From Triticum aestivum (Eukaryota > Streptophyta > Magnoliopsida > Poales > Poaceae), in contig NC_057808.1 of NCBI RefSeq assembly GCF_018294505.1, forward strand, positions 224,809,684 to 224,873,683: DNA of 64,000 nt, written 5' to 3'. Below are positions 45,704 through 58,934 of the stretch, piece after piece. Position 1 is the stretch's first letter. Each line of letters opens with the position of its first letter. The position numbers and the translations under genes are program-made. The notes below the pieces were generated by a model. The model ran no database searches, was not told where the DNA came from, and saw only the letters and a list, made by a program, of their open reading frames with translations.

Positions 45704-45889
45704 GTGAAGCGCCTTTGGTAAGTGGAAATTGGTAAGGAAACATTTATATTACGTGCTGAAATTTACTGTCACTTATCACTATGGAAAATCATCCTTTGAG
45801 GGGCTTGTTCGGGGTATCTTCACCTCAACCGAAAGACCAAAGAGTTTCTCCTCAACCTACTGAAAATATTTATTATGAATTCTTTCGAG

Positions 45890-46540
45890 TATGATAGAGA
45901 AACTGCTAGCTAATCCTTATGCAGGAGATGGAACACTACATCCTGATTTGCATCTAATCTACGTGGATGAAGTTTGTGGATTATTTAAGCTTCCAGATTT
46001 GCCCGAGGATGATGTCAAGAAGAAGGTATTCCCTTTATCTTTGAATGGAAAGGCATTCACATAGTATAGGCTATGTGATGATATTGGGGCTTGGAATTAC
46101 AATCGATTGAAATTGGAATTTCATCAGAAGTTTTATCCTATGCACCTGGTTCATCATGATCAGAATTATATATATAATTTTTGGCCTCGTGAAGGAGAAA
46201 GTATCGCTCAAGCTTGGGGGAGGCTTAAGTCAATGTTATATTCATGCCCCAATCATGAGCTCTCAAGAGAAACAACTATTTAGAATTTTTATGCTCGGAT
46301 TTCTCGTAATGATCAATATCCATGATCGATACTTCTTGTACTGGTTCCTTTATGAAGAAAACTATTGAATTCAAATGGGATCTTTTGGAAAGAATTAAAC
46401 GCAACTCTGAAGATTGGGAGCTCGACAAAGGTAAGGAGTCAGGTACCTTAAGTCTGATTGTGTTAATTTTTTTATGGATGCCGATGCTTCTCGTGAATTT
46501 AGCACTAAATATGGACTTGACTCTGAGATAGTAGCTTCTT
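45890..46540 (+). pseudogene. gag remnant of gypsy 1
   Basis: Readable pieces follow the capsid pattern: LIYVDEVCGLFKLPDLPEDD, then FPLSLNGKAFT, WNYNRLKLEFHQKFYP and GESIAQAWGRLKSMLYSCPNH. Stops at 46062, 46281, 46324 and later, and frame changes, break it. Confidence 0.8.
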
Positions 46541-47457
46541 TTTGTGAATCATTTGCTACTCATGTTGATCTCCCTAAGGAGAAGTGGCTTAAGTATCATC
46601 CTCCCATTGAAGTAAAAATAGTATAACCCATTAAAGCTGAAGAAGAAACCATTACTTATAATGTTGATCCTGTTATTCCTACTGCTTACATTGAGAAACC
46701 ACCTTTTCCTGTTAGGATAAAAGAACATGCTAAAGCTCCAGCTGTAGTCCGTAGGAGTTATACTAGAACACCTACAACCCCTGAACAAATTAAAGTTGAA
46801 CCTAGTATTGCGATGGTTAAAGATCTGGGCATGTTATTTATTTCTGTTATGAAGCTGCTAGAATTGCTAAACGCGATGATAAAGATAAACATAGACCTAT
46901 TGTTGGCATGCCTGTTGTCTCTGTTAAAATAGGAGATCATTGTTATCATGGCTTATGTGATTTGGGTGCTAGTGTGAGTGAAATTCCCTTTACTTTATGC
47001 CAAGAAATTTTGAATGATATTGCACCTGCTGAAATAGAAGATATTGATGTTACTATTAAACTTGCCAATAGAGATACTATCTCACCAATTGGGATTGTTA
47101 GAGATGTTGAAGTCTTGTGTGGGAAAATAAAATACCCTACTAATTTTCTAGTTCTTGGTTCCCCACAAAATGAATTTTGTCTCATTATATTTGGTAGACT
47201 TTTCTTGAACACTATTAATGCTAAAATAGATTGCGAGAAACAAACTGTTAGTGTAAGTTTTGGGGATGTGTCTCATGAATTTAATTTCTCCAAATTCCGT
47301 AGACAACCCCATGATAAAGAATTGCCTAATAAAGATGAAATTATTGGTCTTGCTTCTATTGTCGTGCCTCCTACTAATCCTTTAGAACATTATTTGCTAG
47401 ACCATGAAAATGACATGTTCATGAATGAAAGAAATGAAATAGATGAGATATTCTTTA

Positions 47458-49191
47458 TGAAGGAAATATGCCCTAGTGGCAATAATAAAGTTATTATTTA
47501 TTTCCTTATATCATGATAAATGTTTATTATTCATGCTAAAATTGTATTAACCGGAAACATGATACATGTGTGAATACGTAGACAAACAGAGTGTCACTAG
47601 TATGCCTCTACTTGACTAGCTCGTTAATCAAAGATGGTTATGTTTCCTAGCCATAGACAAAGAGTTGTCATTTGATTAACGGGATCACATCATTAGGAGA
47701 ATGATGTGATTGACTTGACCCATTCCGTTAGCTTAGCACTTGATCGTTTAGTATGTTGCTATTGCTTTCTTCATGACTTATACATGTTCCTATGACTATA
47801 AGATTATGCAACTCTCGTTTACCGGAGGAACACTTTGTGTGCTACCAAACGTCACAACATAACTGGGTGATTATAAAGGTGCTCTATAGGTGTCTCCAAA
47901 GGTACTTGTTGGGTTGGCGTATTTCGAGATTAGGATTTGTCACTCCGATTGTCGGAGAGGTATCTCTGGGCCCACTCAGTAATGCACATCATTATAAGCC
48001 TTGCAAGCATTGCAACTAATGAGTTAGTTGCGGGATGATGTATTACAGAACGAGTAAAGAGACTTGCCGGTAACGAGATTGAACTAGGTATTGAGATACC
48101 GACGATCGAATCTCGGGCAAGTAACATACCGATGACAAAGGGAACAACGTTTGTCGTTATGCGGTTTGACCGATAAAGATCTTCGTAGAATATGTGGGAG
48201 CCAATATGAGCATCCAGGTTCCGCTATTGGTTATTGACCGGAGACGTGTCTCGGTCATGTCTACATAGTTCTCGAACCCGTAGGGTCCGCGCGCTTAAAG
48301 TTCGATGATGGTTATATTATGAGTTTATGTGTTTTGATGTACCGAAGGTAGTTCGGAGTCCCGTATGTGATCACGGACATGACGAGGAGTCTCAAAATGG
48401 TCGAGACATGAAGATTGATATATTGGATGACTATATTCGGACACCGTAATGGTTCCGGGGGTTATCGGATATATACCGGAGTACCGGGGGGTTACCGGAA
48501 CCCCCCGGAGGTTATTGGGCCTCATGGGCCCAAGTGGTGGAAGAGGATAGGCGGCCAAGGGGCAGCTGCGCCCCCCTCCCCCCAAGTCCGAATTCGACAA
48601 GGGGGGGGGCGCCCCCCTTTCCTTTCCCCCCTCTCTCCTTCCCTCTCCTCTCCTACTCCAACATGGAAGGGGGGGGGAGTCCTACTCCCGGTGGGAGTAG
48701 GACTCCTCATGGGGCGCGCCAAGGGTGGCCGGCCCCCTCCCCCTCCTCCACTCCTTTATATACGGGGAGGGAGGCACCCCCTAGAGACACAACAATTGAT
48801 CCCTTGGATCTCTTAGCCGTGTGCGGTGCCCCCCTCCATCATAATCCACCTCGGTCATATCGTAGCGGTGCTTACGCGAAGCCCTGCGTCGGTAGAACAT
48901 CATCATCGTCACCACGCCGTCGTGCTGACGGAACTCTCCCTCAAAGCTCAGCTGGATCAGAGTTCGAGGGACGTCATCGAGTTGAACGTGTGCTGAACTC
49001 GGAGGTGCCGTGCGTTCGGTACTTGATCGGTCGGATCGTGAAGACGTACGACTACATCAACTGCGTTGTGCTAACGCTTCCGCTTTCGGTCTACGAGGGT
49101 ACATGGACACACTCTACCCTCTCGTTGCTATGCATCACCGTGATCTTGCGTGTGCGTAGGAATTTTTTTGAAATTACTACGTTCCCCAACA
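47458..49191 (+). repeat. 5' LTR of the WIS element
   Basis: 1,734 bp. TATA-like tttatatac lies at about 48755-48763 in the LTR promoter. The 238-codon frame at 48534-49250 is a chance reading of the GC-rich part and is not supported. Confidence 0.95.
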
Positions 49192-49205
49192 GTGGCATCC
49201 GAGCC
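49192..49205 (+). other. Primer-binding site of the WIS element
   Basis: tggcatccgagcc starts one base after the LTR, similar to the initiator-methionine tRNA site. Confidence 0.8.
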
Positions 49206-50426
49206 TGGTTTTATGCGTTGATGTTATATGCACGAGTAGAACACAAGTGAGTTGTGGGCGATACAAGTCATACTGCTTACCAGCATGTCACACTTTGGTT
49301 CGGCGGTATTGTTGGATGAAGCGGCCCAGACCGACATTACGCGTACGCTTACGTGAGACTGGTTCTACCGACGTGCTTTGCACACAGGTGGCTAGCGGGT
49401 GTCAATTTCTCCAACTTTAGTTGAACCGAGTGTGGCTACGCCCGGTCCTTGAGAAGGTTAAAACATGACTAACTTGACGAACTATCGTTGTGGTTTTGAT
49501 GCGTAGGTAAGAACGGTTCTTGCTCAGCCCGTAGCAGCCACGTAAAACTTGCAACAACAAAGTAGAGGACGTCTAACTTGTTTTTGCAGGGCATGTTGTG
49601 ATGTGATATGGGCAAGGCATGATGCTATATTTATTGTATGAGATGATCATGTTTTGTAACCGAGTTATCGGCAGCTGGCAGGAGCCATATGGTTGTCGCT
49701 TTATTGTATGCAATGCAATCGCCCTGTAATTGCTTTACTTTATCACTAAGCGGTAGCGATAGTCGTAGAAGCAATAGTTGGTGAGACGACAACGATGCTA
49801 CGATGGAGATCAAGGTGTCGCGCCGGTGACGATGGTGATCATGACGGTGCTTCGGAGATGCAGATCAAAAGCACAAGATGATGATGGCCATATCATATCA
49901 CTTATATTGATTGCATGTGATGTTTATCTTTTATGCATCTTATCTTGCTTTGATTGACGGTAGCATTATAAGATGATCTCTCACTAAATTTCAAGATAAA
50001 AGTGTTCTCCCTGAGTATGCACCGTTGCCAAAGTTCGTCGTGCCCAGACACCACGTGATGATCAGGTGTGATAAGTTCTACGTCCATCTACAACGGGTGC
50101 AAGCCAGTTTTGCACACGCAGAATACTCAGGTTAAACTTGACGAGCCTAGCATATGCAGATATGGCCTCGGAACACTGAGACCGAAAGGTCGAGCGTGAA
50201 TCATATAGTAGATATGATCAACATAGTGATGTTCACCATTGAAAACTACTCCATTTCACGTGATGATCGGTTATGGTTTAGTTGATTTGGATCATGTGAT
50301 CACTTAGATGATTAGAGGGATGTCTATCTAAGTGGGAGTTCTTAAGTAATATGATCAATTGAACTTAAATTTATCATGAACTTAGTACCTGATAGTATTT
50401 TGCATGTCTATGTTTGTTGTAGATAG

Positions 50427-53400
50427 ATGGCTCGTGCTGTTGTTCCATTGAATTTTAATGCGTTCCTTGAGAAAGCAAAGTTGAAAGATGATGGTAGCAA
50501 TTACACGGACTGGGTCTGTAACTTGAGGATTATCCTCATTGCGTCCTGGAAGCACCGCTAGGTGCCAAACCTGCTACAGGAGCAACACCAGATGTTATGA
50601 ACGTCTGGCAGAGCAAAGCTGATGACTACTCGATAGTTCAGTGTGCCATGCTTTACGGCTTAGAACCGGGACTTCAACTACGTTTTGAACGTCATGGAGC
50701 ATATGAGATGTTCCAGGAGTTGAAGTTAATATTTCAAGCAAATGCCCGGATTGAGAGATATGAAGTCTCCAATAAGTTCTACAGCTGCAAGATGGAGGAG
50801 AATAGTTCTGTCTGTGAGCATATACTCAGAATGTCTGGGTATAACAATCACTTGATTCAACTAGGAGTTAATCATCCGGATGATAGCGTCATTGATAGAA
50901 TTCTTCAATCACTGCCACCAAGCTACAAGAGCTTCGTGATGAACTATAATGTGCAAGGGATGGATAAGACGATTCCCGAGCTCTTCGCAATGCTAAAGGC
51001 CGCGGAGGTAGAAATCAAGAAAGAGCATCAAGTGTTGATGGTCAATAAGACCACTAATTTCAAGAAAAAGGGCAAAGGGAAGAAGAAGGGGAACTTCAAG
51101 AAGAACATCAAACAAGTTGCTGCTCAGGAGAAGAAACCCAAGTCTGGACCTAAGCCTGAGACTAAGTGCTGCTACTGCAAGCAGACTGGTCACTGGAAGC
51201 GGAACTGCCCCAAGCATTTGGCGGATAAGAAGGATGGCAAGGTGAAAAAAGGTATATGTGATATACCTGTTATTGATGTGTACCTTACCAGAGCTCGCAG
51301 TAGCACCTGGGTATTTGATACTGGTTCTGTTGCTAATATTTGCAACTCGAAACAGGGACTACGAATTAAGCGGACACTGGCTAAGGACGAGGTGACGATG
51401 CGCGTGGGAAATGGTTCCAAAGTCGATGTGATCGCCGTCGGCACGCTACCTCTACATCTACCTTCGGGATTAGTATTAGACCTAAATAATTGTTATTTAG
51501 TGCCAGCGTTGAGCATGAACATTAGATCTGGATCTTGTTTGATGTGAGACGGTTATTCATTTAAATCAGAGAATACTGGTTGTTCTATTTATACGAGTAA
51601 TATCTTTTATGGTCATGCACCCTTGAAGAGTGGTCTATTTTTGATGAATCTCGATAGTAGTGATACACATATTCATAATGTTGAAGCCAAAAGATGCAGA
51701 GTTGATAATGATAGTGCAACTTATTTGTGGCACTGCCGTTTGGGTCATATTGGTGTAAAGCGCATGAAGAAACTCCATACTGATGGACTTTTGGAATCAC
51801 TTGATTATGAATCACTTGGTACTTGCGAACCATGCCTCATGGGCAAGATGACTAAAACGCCATTCTCCGGAACTATGGAGCGAGCAACTGATTTATTGGA
51901 GGTCATACATACTGATGTATGTGGTCCAATGAATGTTGAGGCTCGCGGCGAGTATCGTTATTTTCTCACCTTCACAGATGATTTAAGCAGATATGGGTAT
52001 ATCTACTTAATGAAACATAAGTCTGAAACATTTGAAAAGTTCAAAGAATTTCAGAGTGAAGTTGAAAATCATCATAACAAGAAAATAAAGTTTCTACGAT
52101 CTGATCGTGGAGGAGAATATTTGAGTTACGAGTTTGGTCTACATTTGAAACAATGCGGAATAGTTTCGCAACTCACGCCACCCGGAACACCACAGCGTAA
52201 TGGTGTGTCCGAACGTCGTAATCGTACTTTACTAGATATGGTGCGATCTATGATGTCTCTTACTGATTTACCGCTATCGTTTTGGGGTTATGCTTTAGAG
52301 ACGGCCGCATTCACGTTAAATAGGGCACCATCAAAATCCGTTGAGACGACGCCTTATGAACTATGGTTTGGCAAGAAACCAAAGTTGTCGTTTCTTAAAG
52401 TTTGGGGCTGCGATGCTTATGTGAAAAATCTTCAACCTGATAAGCTCGAACCCAAGTCCGAGAAATGTGTCTTCATAGGATACCCAAAGGAAACTGTTGG
52501 TACACCTTCTATCACAGATCCGAAGGCAAGACATTCTTTGCCAAGAATGGATCCATTCTAGAGAAGGAGTTTCTCTCGAAAGAAGTGAGTGGGAGGAAAG
52601 TAGAACTTGATGAGGTAACTGCACCTGCTCCTTTATTGGAAAGTAGTTCATCACAGAAACCGGTTCCTGTAACGTCTATACCAATTAATGAGGAAGTTAA
52701 TGATGATGATCATGAAACTTCAGATCAAGTTGTTACTGAACCTCGTAGGTCAACTAGAGTAAGATCCGCACCAGAGTGGTACGGTAATCCTGTTCTGGAG
52801 GTTATGTTACTGGACCATGACGAACCTACGAACTATGAAGAAGCGATGGTGAGCCCAGATTCCGCAAAATGGCTTGAGGCCATGAAATCTGAGATGGGAT
52901 CCATGTATGAGAACAAAGTATGGACTTTGGTTGACTTGCCCAATGATCGGCAAGCCATCGAGAATAAATGGATCTTCAAGAAAAAGACTGATGCTGACGG
53001 TAATGTTACTGTCTATAAAGCTCGACTTGTTGCAAAAGGTTTTCGACAAGTTCAAGGGATTGACTACGATGAGACCTTCTCACCCGTAGTGATGCTTAAG
53101 TCTGTCCGAATCATGTTAGCAATTGCCGCATTTTATGATTATGAAATTTGGTAAATGGATGTCAAAACTGCATTCCTGAATGGATTTCTGGAAGAAGAGT
53201 TGTATATGATGCAACCGAAAGGTTTTGTCGATCCAAAGGGAACTAACAAAGTGTGCAAGCTCCAGCGATCCATTTATGGACTGGTGCAAGCTTCTCGGAG
53301 TTGGAATAAACGTTTTGATAGTGTGATCAAAGCATATGGTTTTATACAGACTTTTGGAGAAGCCTGTATTTACAAGAAAGTGAGTGGGAGCTCTGTAGCA

Positions 53401-54396
53401 TTTCTGATATTATATGTGGATGACATATTGTTGATTGGAAATGATATAGATTTTCTGGATAGCATAAAAGGATATTTGAATAAGAGTTTTTCAATGAAGG
53501 ACCTCGGTGAAGCTACTTATATATTGGGCATCAAGATCTATAGAGATAGATCAAGACGCTTAATTGGACTTTCACAAAGCACATACCTTGACAAAGTTTT
53601 GAAGAAGTTCAAAATGGATCAAGCAAAGAAAGGGTTCTTGCCTGTGTTACAAGGTGTGAAGTTGAGTAAGACTCAATGCCCGACCACTACAGAAGATAGA
53701 GAGAAAATGAAATATGTTCCCTATGCTTCAGCCATAAGCTCTATCATGTATGCAATGCTGTGTACCAGACCTGATGTGTTCCTTGCTATTAGTTTAGCAG
53801 GGAGGTACCAAAGTAATCTAGGAGTGGATCACTGGACAACGGCCAAGAACATCCTGAAATACCTGAAAAGGACTAAGGATATGTTTCTCATTTATGGAGG
53901 TGACAAAGAGCTCGTCGTAAATGGTTACGTCGATGCAAGCTTTGACACTGATCCGGACGATTCTAAATCGCAAACCGGATACGTGTTTTTATTGAACGGT
54001 GGAGCTGTCAGTTGGTGCAGTTCTAAACAAAGCGTCGTAGCAGGATCTACATGTGAAGCGGAGTACATAGCTGCTTCGGAAGCAGCAAATGAAGGAGTCT
54101 GGATGAAGGAGTTCATATCCGATCTAGGTGTCATACCTAGTGCATCGGGTCCAATGAAAATCTTTTGTGACAATACTGGTGCAATTGCTTTGGCAAAGGA
54201 ATCCAGATTTCACAAGAGAACCAAGCACACCAAGAGACGCTTCAACTCCATCCGGGATCAAATCCAGGTGGGAGACATAGAGATTTGCAAGATACATACG
54301 GATCTGAATGTTGCAGACCCGTTGACTAAGCCTCTTCCACGAGGAAAACATGATCAGCACCAAGGCTCCATGGGTGTTAGAATCATTACTGTGTAA
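50427..54396 (+). pseudogene. WIS gag-pol, four breaks
   Basis: ATG at 50427 (MARAVVPLNFNAFLEKAK). Order: gag, zinc knuckle, protease, integrase, reverse transcriptase, RNase H. Visible landmarks are CCYCKQTGHWKRNC (complete zinc knuckle), VFDTGSVANIC (protease), HTDVCGPM and RSDRGGEYLS (integrase), YVDD at 53412-53423 (reverse transcriptase) and AGSTCEAEY (RNase H). Breaks: a small deletion with frameshift near 50553; a nonsense TGA at 51545-51547 where relatives have Arg; a one-base deletion near 52500 (gttggtacacc for gttgggtacacc); and a nonsense TAA at 53152-53154 where relatives have Gln. The long open pieces are 50597-51547, 51623-52561, 52465-53154 and 53155-54396. The copy is inactive but young. 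Confidence 0.93.
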
Positions 54397-54417
54397 TCTA
54401 GATTATTGACTCTAGTG

Positions 54418-54429
54418 CAAGTGGGAGAC
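54418..54429 (+). other. Polypurine tract of the WIS element
   Basis: caagtgggagac directly precedes the 3' LTR, identical to the tract in Angela element 1. Confidence 0.85.
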
Positions 54430-56160
54430 TGAAGGAAATATGCCCTAGAGGCAATAATAAAGTTATTATTTATTTCCTTATATCATGATAAATGTTTATT
54501 ATTCATGCTAGAATTGTATTAACCGGAAATATGATACATGTGTGAATACATAGACAAACAGAGTGTCACTAGTATGCCTCTACTTGACTAGCTCGTTAAT
54601 AAAAGATGGTTATGTTTCTTAGCCATAGACAAAGAGTTGTCATTTTATTAACGGGATCACATCATTAGGAGAATGATGTGATTGACTTGACCCATTCCGT
54701 TAGCGTAGCACTTGATCGTTTAGTATGTTGCTATTGCTTTCTTCATGACTTATACATGTTCCTATGACTATGAGATTATGCAACTCCCGTTTACCGGAGG
54801 AACACTTTGTGTGCTACCAAACGTCACAACGTAACTGGGTGATTATAAAGGTGCTCTACAGTTGTCTCCAAAGGTACTTGTTGGGTTGGCGTATTTTGAG
54901 ATTAGGATTTGTCACTCCAATTGTCGGAGAGGTATCTCTGGGCCCACTCGGTAATGCACATCATTATAAGCCTCGCAAGCATTGCAACTAATGAGTTAGT
55001 TGCGGGATGATGTATTACGGAACGAGTAAAGAGACTTGCCGGTAATGAGATTGAACTAGGTATTGAGATACCGACGATCGAATCTCGGGCAAGTAACATA
55101 CCGATGACAAAGGGAACAACGTATGTTGTTATGCGGTTTGACCGATAAAGATCTTCGTAGAATATGTGAGAGCCAATATGAGCATCCAGGTTCCGCTATT
55201 GGTTATTGACCGGAGACGTGTCTCGGTCATGTCTACATAGTTCTCAAACCCGTAGGGTCCGCACGCTTAAGGTTCGATGACGGTTATATTATGAGTTTAT
55301 GTGTTTTGATGTACCGAAGGTAGTTCGGTGTCCTGGATGTGATCACGGACATGACGAGGAGTCTCGAAATGGTCAAGACATGAAGATTGATATATTGGAC
55401 GACTATATTCGGACACCGGAATGGTTCCAGGGGTTATCGGATATATACCGGAGTACCGGGGGGTTACCGGAACCCCCCGGAGGTTATTGGGCCTCATAGG
55501 CCCAAGTGGTGGAAGAGGAGAGGCGGCCAAGGGGCAGCCGCGCACCCCTCCCCCCCAAGTCCGAATTGGACAAGGAGGGGGGGGCCCTTTCCTTTCCCCC
55601 TCTCTCTCCTTCCCTCTCCTCTCCTACTCCAACATGGAAGGGGGGGAGTCCTACTCTCGGTGGGAGTAGGACTCCTCATGGGGCGCGCCAAGGGTGGCCA
55701 ACCCCCTCCCCCTCCTCCACTCCTTTATATATGGGGAGGGAGGCACCCCCTAGAGACACAACAATTGATCCCTTGGATCTCTTAGCCGTGTGCGGTGCCC
55801 CCCTCCACCATAATCCACCTCGGTCATATCGTAGCGGTGCTTAGGCGAAGCCCTGCGTCGGTAGAACATCATCATCGTCACCACGCCGTCGTGCTGACGG
55901 AACTCTCCCTCAAAGCTTGGCTGGACCGGAGTTCGAGGGACGTCATCGAGTTGAACGTGTGCTGAACTCGGAGGTGTCGTGCGTTCGGTACTTGATCGGT
56001 CGGATCATGAAGACGTGCGACTACATCAACCGCGTTGTGCTAACGCTTCCGCTTTCGGTCTACGAGGGTACGTTGACACACTCTCCCCTCTCGTTGCTAT
56101 GCATCACCATGATCTTGCGTGTGCGTACGATTTTTTTTGAAATTACTACATTCCCCAACA
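54430..56160 (+). repeat. 3' LTR of the WIS element
   Basis: 1,731 bp, followed by the duplication cttta. Differences from the 5' LTR are scattered single bases and short length changes in the G and C runs. Confidence 0.95.
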
Positions 56161-57093
56161 CTTTAAACAAATGCATGTTTTGAAATACAATTTGCCTGTT
56201 GGTACTCTTGGAGATCCTCTACCACCCAACAGTGATCCTGTGTTTCATCTTAAACAATTACCTGATACTTTGAAGTATACTTATCTCGATGAGAAGAAGA
56301 TGCATCATTTTATTATTAATGCTAACCTTTCAGAGGCAGAGGAAAATAAATTATTGAAAACTCTGAGGAAGCACCGAGCCGCTATTGGATATACTCTAGA
56401 TGATCTTAAGGGCATTAGTCCCACTCTATGTCAGCACAAAATTAAGATGGAACCTCGTGCTAAACCAGTTGTTGATCATCAACGACGGTTGAATCCTAAG
56501 ATGAAAGAAGTGGTAAAAATGAAATATTAAAGCTTCTGGAAGCAGGTATAATCTATCCTATTGCTGATAGTAGATGGGTAAGTCATGTTGATTGTGTCCC
56601 TAAGAAGGGGAGGTATTACTGTTGTTCCTAATGATAAAAATGAATTTATTCCGCAAAGAATTGTCATGGGTTATAGAATGGTAATTGATTTTAGAAAATG
56701 AAATAAATCTACTAGGAAAGATCATTACCCTTTACCTTTCATTGATCAAATGCTAGAAAGACTATCAAAACATACACATTTCTGCTTTCTAGATGGCTAT
56801 TCTGGGTTTTTCCAAATACCTGTGTCACAAGAGGGTCAAGAAAAAACTACTTTTACATGCCCTTTTGGTACCTTTTCTTATAGACGTATTCCTTTTGGTT
56901 TATGCAATGCACCTGCTACCTTTCAAAGATGCATGACTGCTATATTCTCTGACTTTTGTGAAAAGATTGTTGAGGTTTTCATGGATGAATTCTCCGTTTA
57001 CGGAACCTCTTTTGATGATTGCTTAAGAAACCTTGGTGGAGTTTTACAGAGATGTGAAGAAACTAATTTTGTCTTGAATTGCGAGAAGTGCCA

Positions 57094-58671
57094 TGATACG
57101 TCTCCAACGTATCTATAATTTATGAAGTATTCATGCTGTTATGTTATCATTCTTGGATGTTTTACAATCACTTTATAGCAACTTTATATCATTTTTTGGG
57201 ACTAACCTATTGACCCAGTGCCAAGTGCCAGTTGTTGTTTTTTGCTTGTTTTTTACATCGCAGGAAATCAATATCAAATGGAGTCCAAACACCGCGAAAC
57301 TTTTTGGAGATTTTTTATGGACCAGAACACCCAGGATGGGCCAGTGAAGCACCTGGGGGGTGCCCGGAGGGGGCACAACCCACCAGGCCGCGCTTGGGGG
57401 CCCAGGAGCACCCAGGTGGGTTGTGCCCACCTCGGTGGCCTCCCGAACCCCCTCTTTACCCTATAAATTCCAAAACAATCCAAAAACCCTTGGGGTTAAC
57501 CTAGATCAGAAGTTCCATCGCTGCAAGGCTCTGTAGCCACCGAAAACCAATCTAGACCCTGTTCCGGCACCCTGCCGCAGGGGGGATCATCACTGGTGGC
57601 CATCTTCATCATCCCAACGGCCACCATGATGAGGAGGGAGTAGTCCACCCTCGGGCTGAGGGTTTGTACCAGTAGCTATGTGTTTAATCTCTCTCTCTCT
57701 CTCTCTCTCTCTCGCTCGCTCTTGTGTTCTTGAGATGTCACGATCTTGATGTATTGCGGGCTTTCTTAATATAGTCGGATCATATGGTGTTTTCCCCTCT
57801 CCATCTTGTTGTGAATTGAGTTTTCCCTTTGAGATTTCGTTTTATCGGATTGAATACTTTTATGGATTGGAGAGCACTTGATATATGTCTTACATATGAA
57901 TACTCGTGGTGAAAATGGGGTATCGTATTGATTCACTTGATATATGTTTTGTCACTCAACTCGCAGATTCCCGAGGTGACATTGGGGTAATCTACGCATG
58001 GGGGTTGATGCACATTCTTGTCTTTGTTTCTCCGGTAGAAATCTTGGGGCACTCTTTGAGGTTCTTTGTGTTGGATTGAGTATTATGAATCTGGAATTAT
58101 TTGGTGTTGTTTTAGTACGAACTCTTGGATAGATCGATCGGAGAGAATAGCTTTGAGGTGGTTTCGTACCCTATAAATAATTTCTTCTTATGTTCTCCGC
58201 TAAATAGGAACTTTGGAGTGATTCTTCTTCGCAATTTGAGGGGTGGTTATATGATCCAATTATATTAGCACCGCAGAGAGATTGCACTAGCGAAAGTACG
58301 GGCCCTAGGCCTCATTTTCAAGCATTGCAATACCGTTTGTGCTCCGTTTTATCAATTGCTACCTTGCTATTTTTTTATTTTCATATTATAAAAATATATT
58401 TCTACCATCCATATTGCACTTTTATCACCATCTCTTCGCTGAACTAGTGCACCTATACAAATTGCCATTGTATTGGGTGTGGTGGGGACACAATAGATTT
58501 CTTGTATTTGGTTGCAGGGTTGTTTGAGAGAGACCATCTTCATCCTACACCTCCCACAGATTGATAAACCTTAGGTCATCCACTTGAGGGAAAATTGCTA
58601 CTGTCCTACAAAACTCTGCGCTTGGAGGCCCAACACGATTTTACAAGAATAAAGTTGCGTAGTAGACATCA
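57094..58671 (+). repeat. 5' LTR of gypsy 2
   Basis: 1,578 bp, begins tgatacgtctccaacgtatc and ends agtagacatca. It contains a CT microsatellite at about 57690-57721. The start is typical of several Triticeae gypsy families. Confidence 0.8.
57690..57721 (+). repeat. (CT)n microsatellite in the gypsy 2 LTR
   Basis: About 13 CT units and then cgctcgctc variants. Confidence 0.95.
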
Positions 58672-58674
58672 AAC

Positions 58675-58765
58675 TCTTTTCTGGCGCCGTTGCCAGGGAG
58701 GATAGGTAAGCGGCACTCACATTCCGTCAACGAAGCTCTTTTCTGGCGCCATTGCCGGGGAGGTG
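58675..58765 (+). repeat. Duplicated primer-binding-site segment of gypsy 2
   Basis: ctcttttctggcgcc plus the rest of the primer-site region occurs at 58675 and again at 58737. The first primer site reads tggcgccgttgccaggga and the second tggcgccattgccgggga; the second is the canonical form. Spacing is 62 bp. Confidence 0.85.
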
Positions 58766-58934
58766 AGTGCATGAAGGTATATCTTTAGATCTTGCAATTG
58801 AATCTTTTAGTTTCTTGTTTTACCACTAGTTTGGTTTATAAAAGAAAACTACAAAAAATGGAATTGAGGGTGCATCATATTATTCATCTTTATAATGTAT
58901 TTCGTGAAAATGATGGAAAGGAAATTGTGCTGAA

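Larger units (their letters stand above)
47458..56160 (+). mobile_element. WIS-type Ty1-copia retrotransposon, complete, mutated
   Basis: LTRs start tgaaggaaatatgccctag and end ttccccaaca. The duplication cttta lies at 47453-47457 and 56161-56165. The primer site tggcatccgagcc (49193) and a purine tract (54418-54429) are in place. Length is 8,703 bp. The coding region has only four visible breaks. The closely similar LTRs argue for a fairly recent insertion. WIS assignment is from memory of the LTR. Confidence 0.95.
44156..57093 (+). mobile_element. Athila-type Ty3-gypsy retrotransposon (gypsy 1), split and 3'-interrupted
   Basis: A 5' LTR (44156-45674) is followed by the primer site tggcgccattgccggaga (45686-45703), typical of this lineage. 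Then come gag (about 45890-46540), protease (46908-47457) and, after a WIS copia insertion (47458-56160), the linker and reverse transcriptase (56161-57093). A second gypsy LTR starts at 57094 in the reverse transcriptase. The remaining 3' part is not in the window. Stops and frameshifts show it is inactive. Confidence 0.85.
46908..57093 (+). pseudogene. Protease-reverse transcriptase of gypsy 1, split by the WIS element
   Basis: Protease-like sequence begins MPVVSVKIGDHCYHG; the catalytic position reads CDLGASVSEIPFTLC. The frame is open to the WIS insertion at 47458. When the WIS element and one cttta are set aside, the same frame continues into MHVLKYNLPVGTLG (56171). It runs to a stop at 56528-56530, where one missing A in an A run near 56515 would explain the loss. 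Reverse transcriptase pieces follow: KLLEAGIIYPIADSRWVSH, then PFGTFSYRRIPFGLCNAPA and VEVFMDEFSVYG, where the catalytic YMDD-type motif reads FMDE. That is a changed catalytic residue. The text stops in EKCH where the second gypsy LTR begins. Confidence 0.82.

Noticed and set aside
48534..49250. 238-codon frame in the WIS 5' LTR
   Set aside because: It is a Pro/Ser-rich reading of the GC-rich LTR; the equivalent frame in the 3' LTR is broken earlier. Noncoding LTR sequence explains it.
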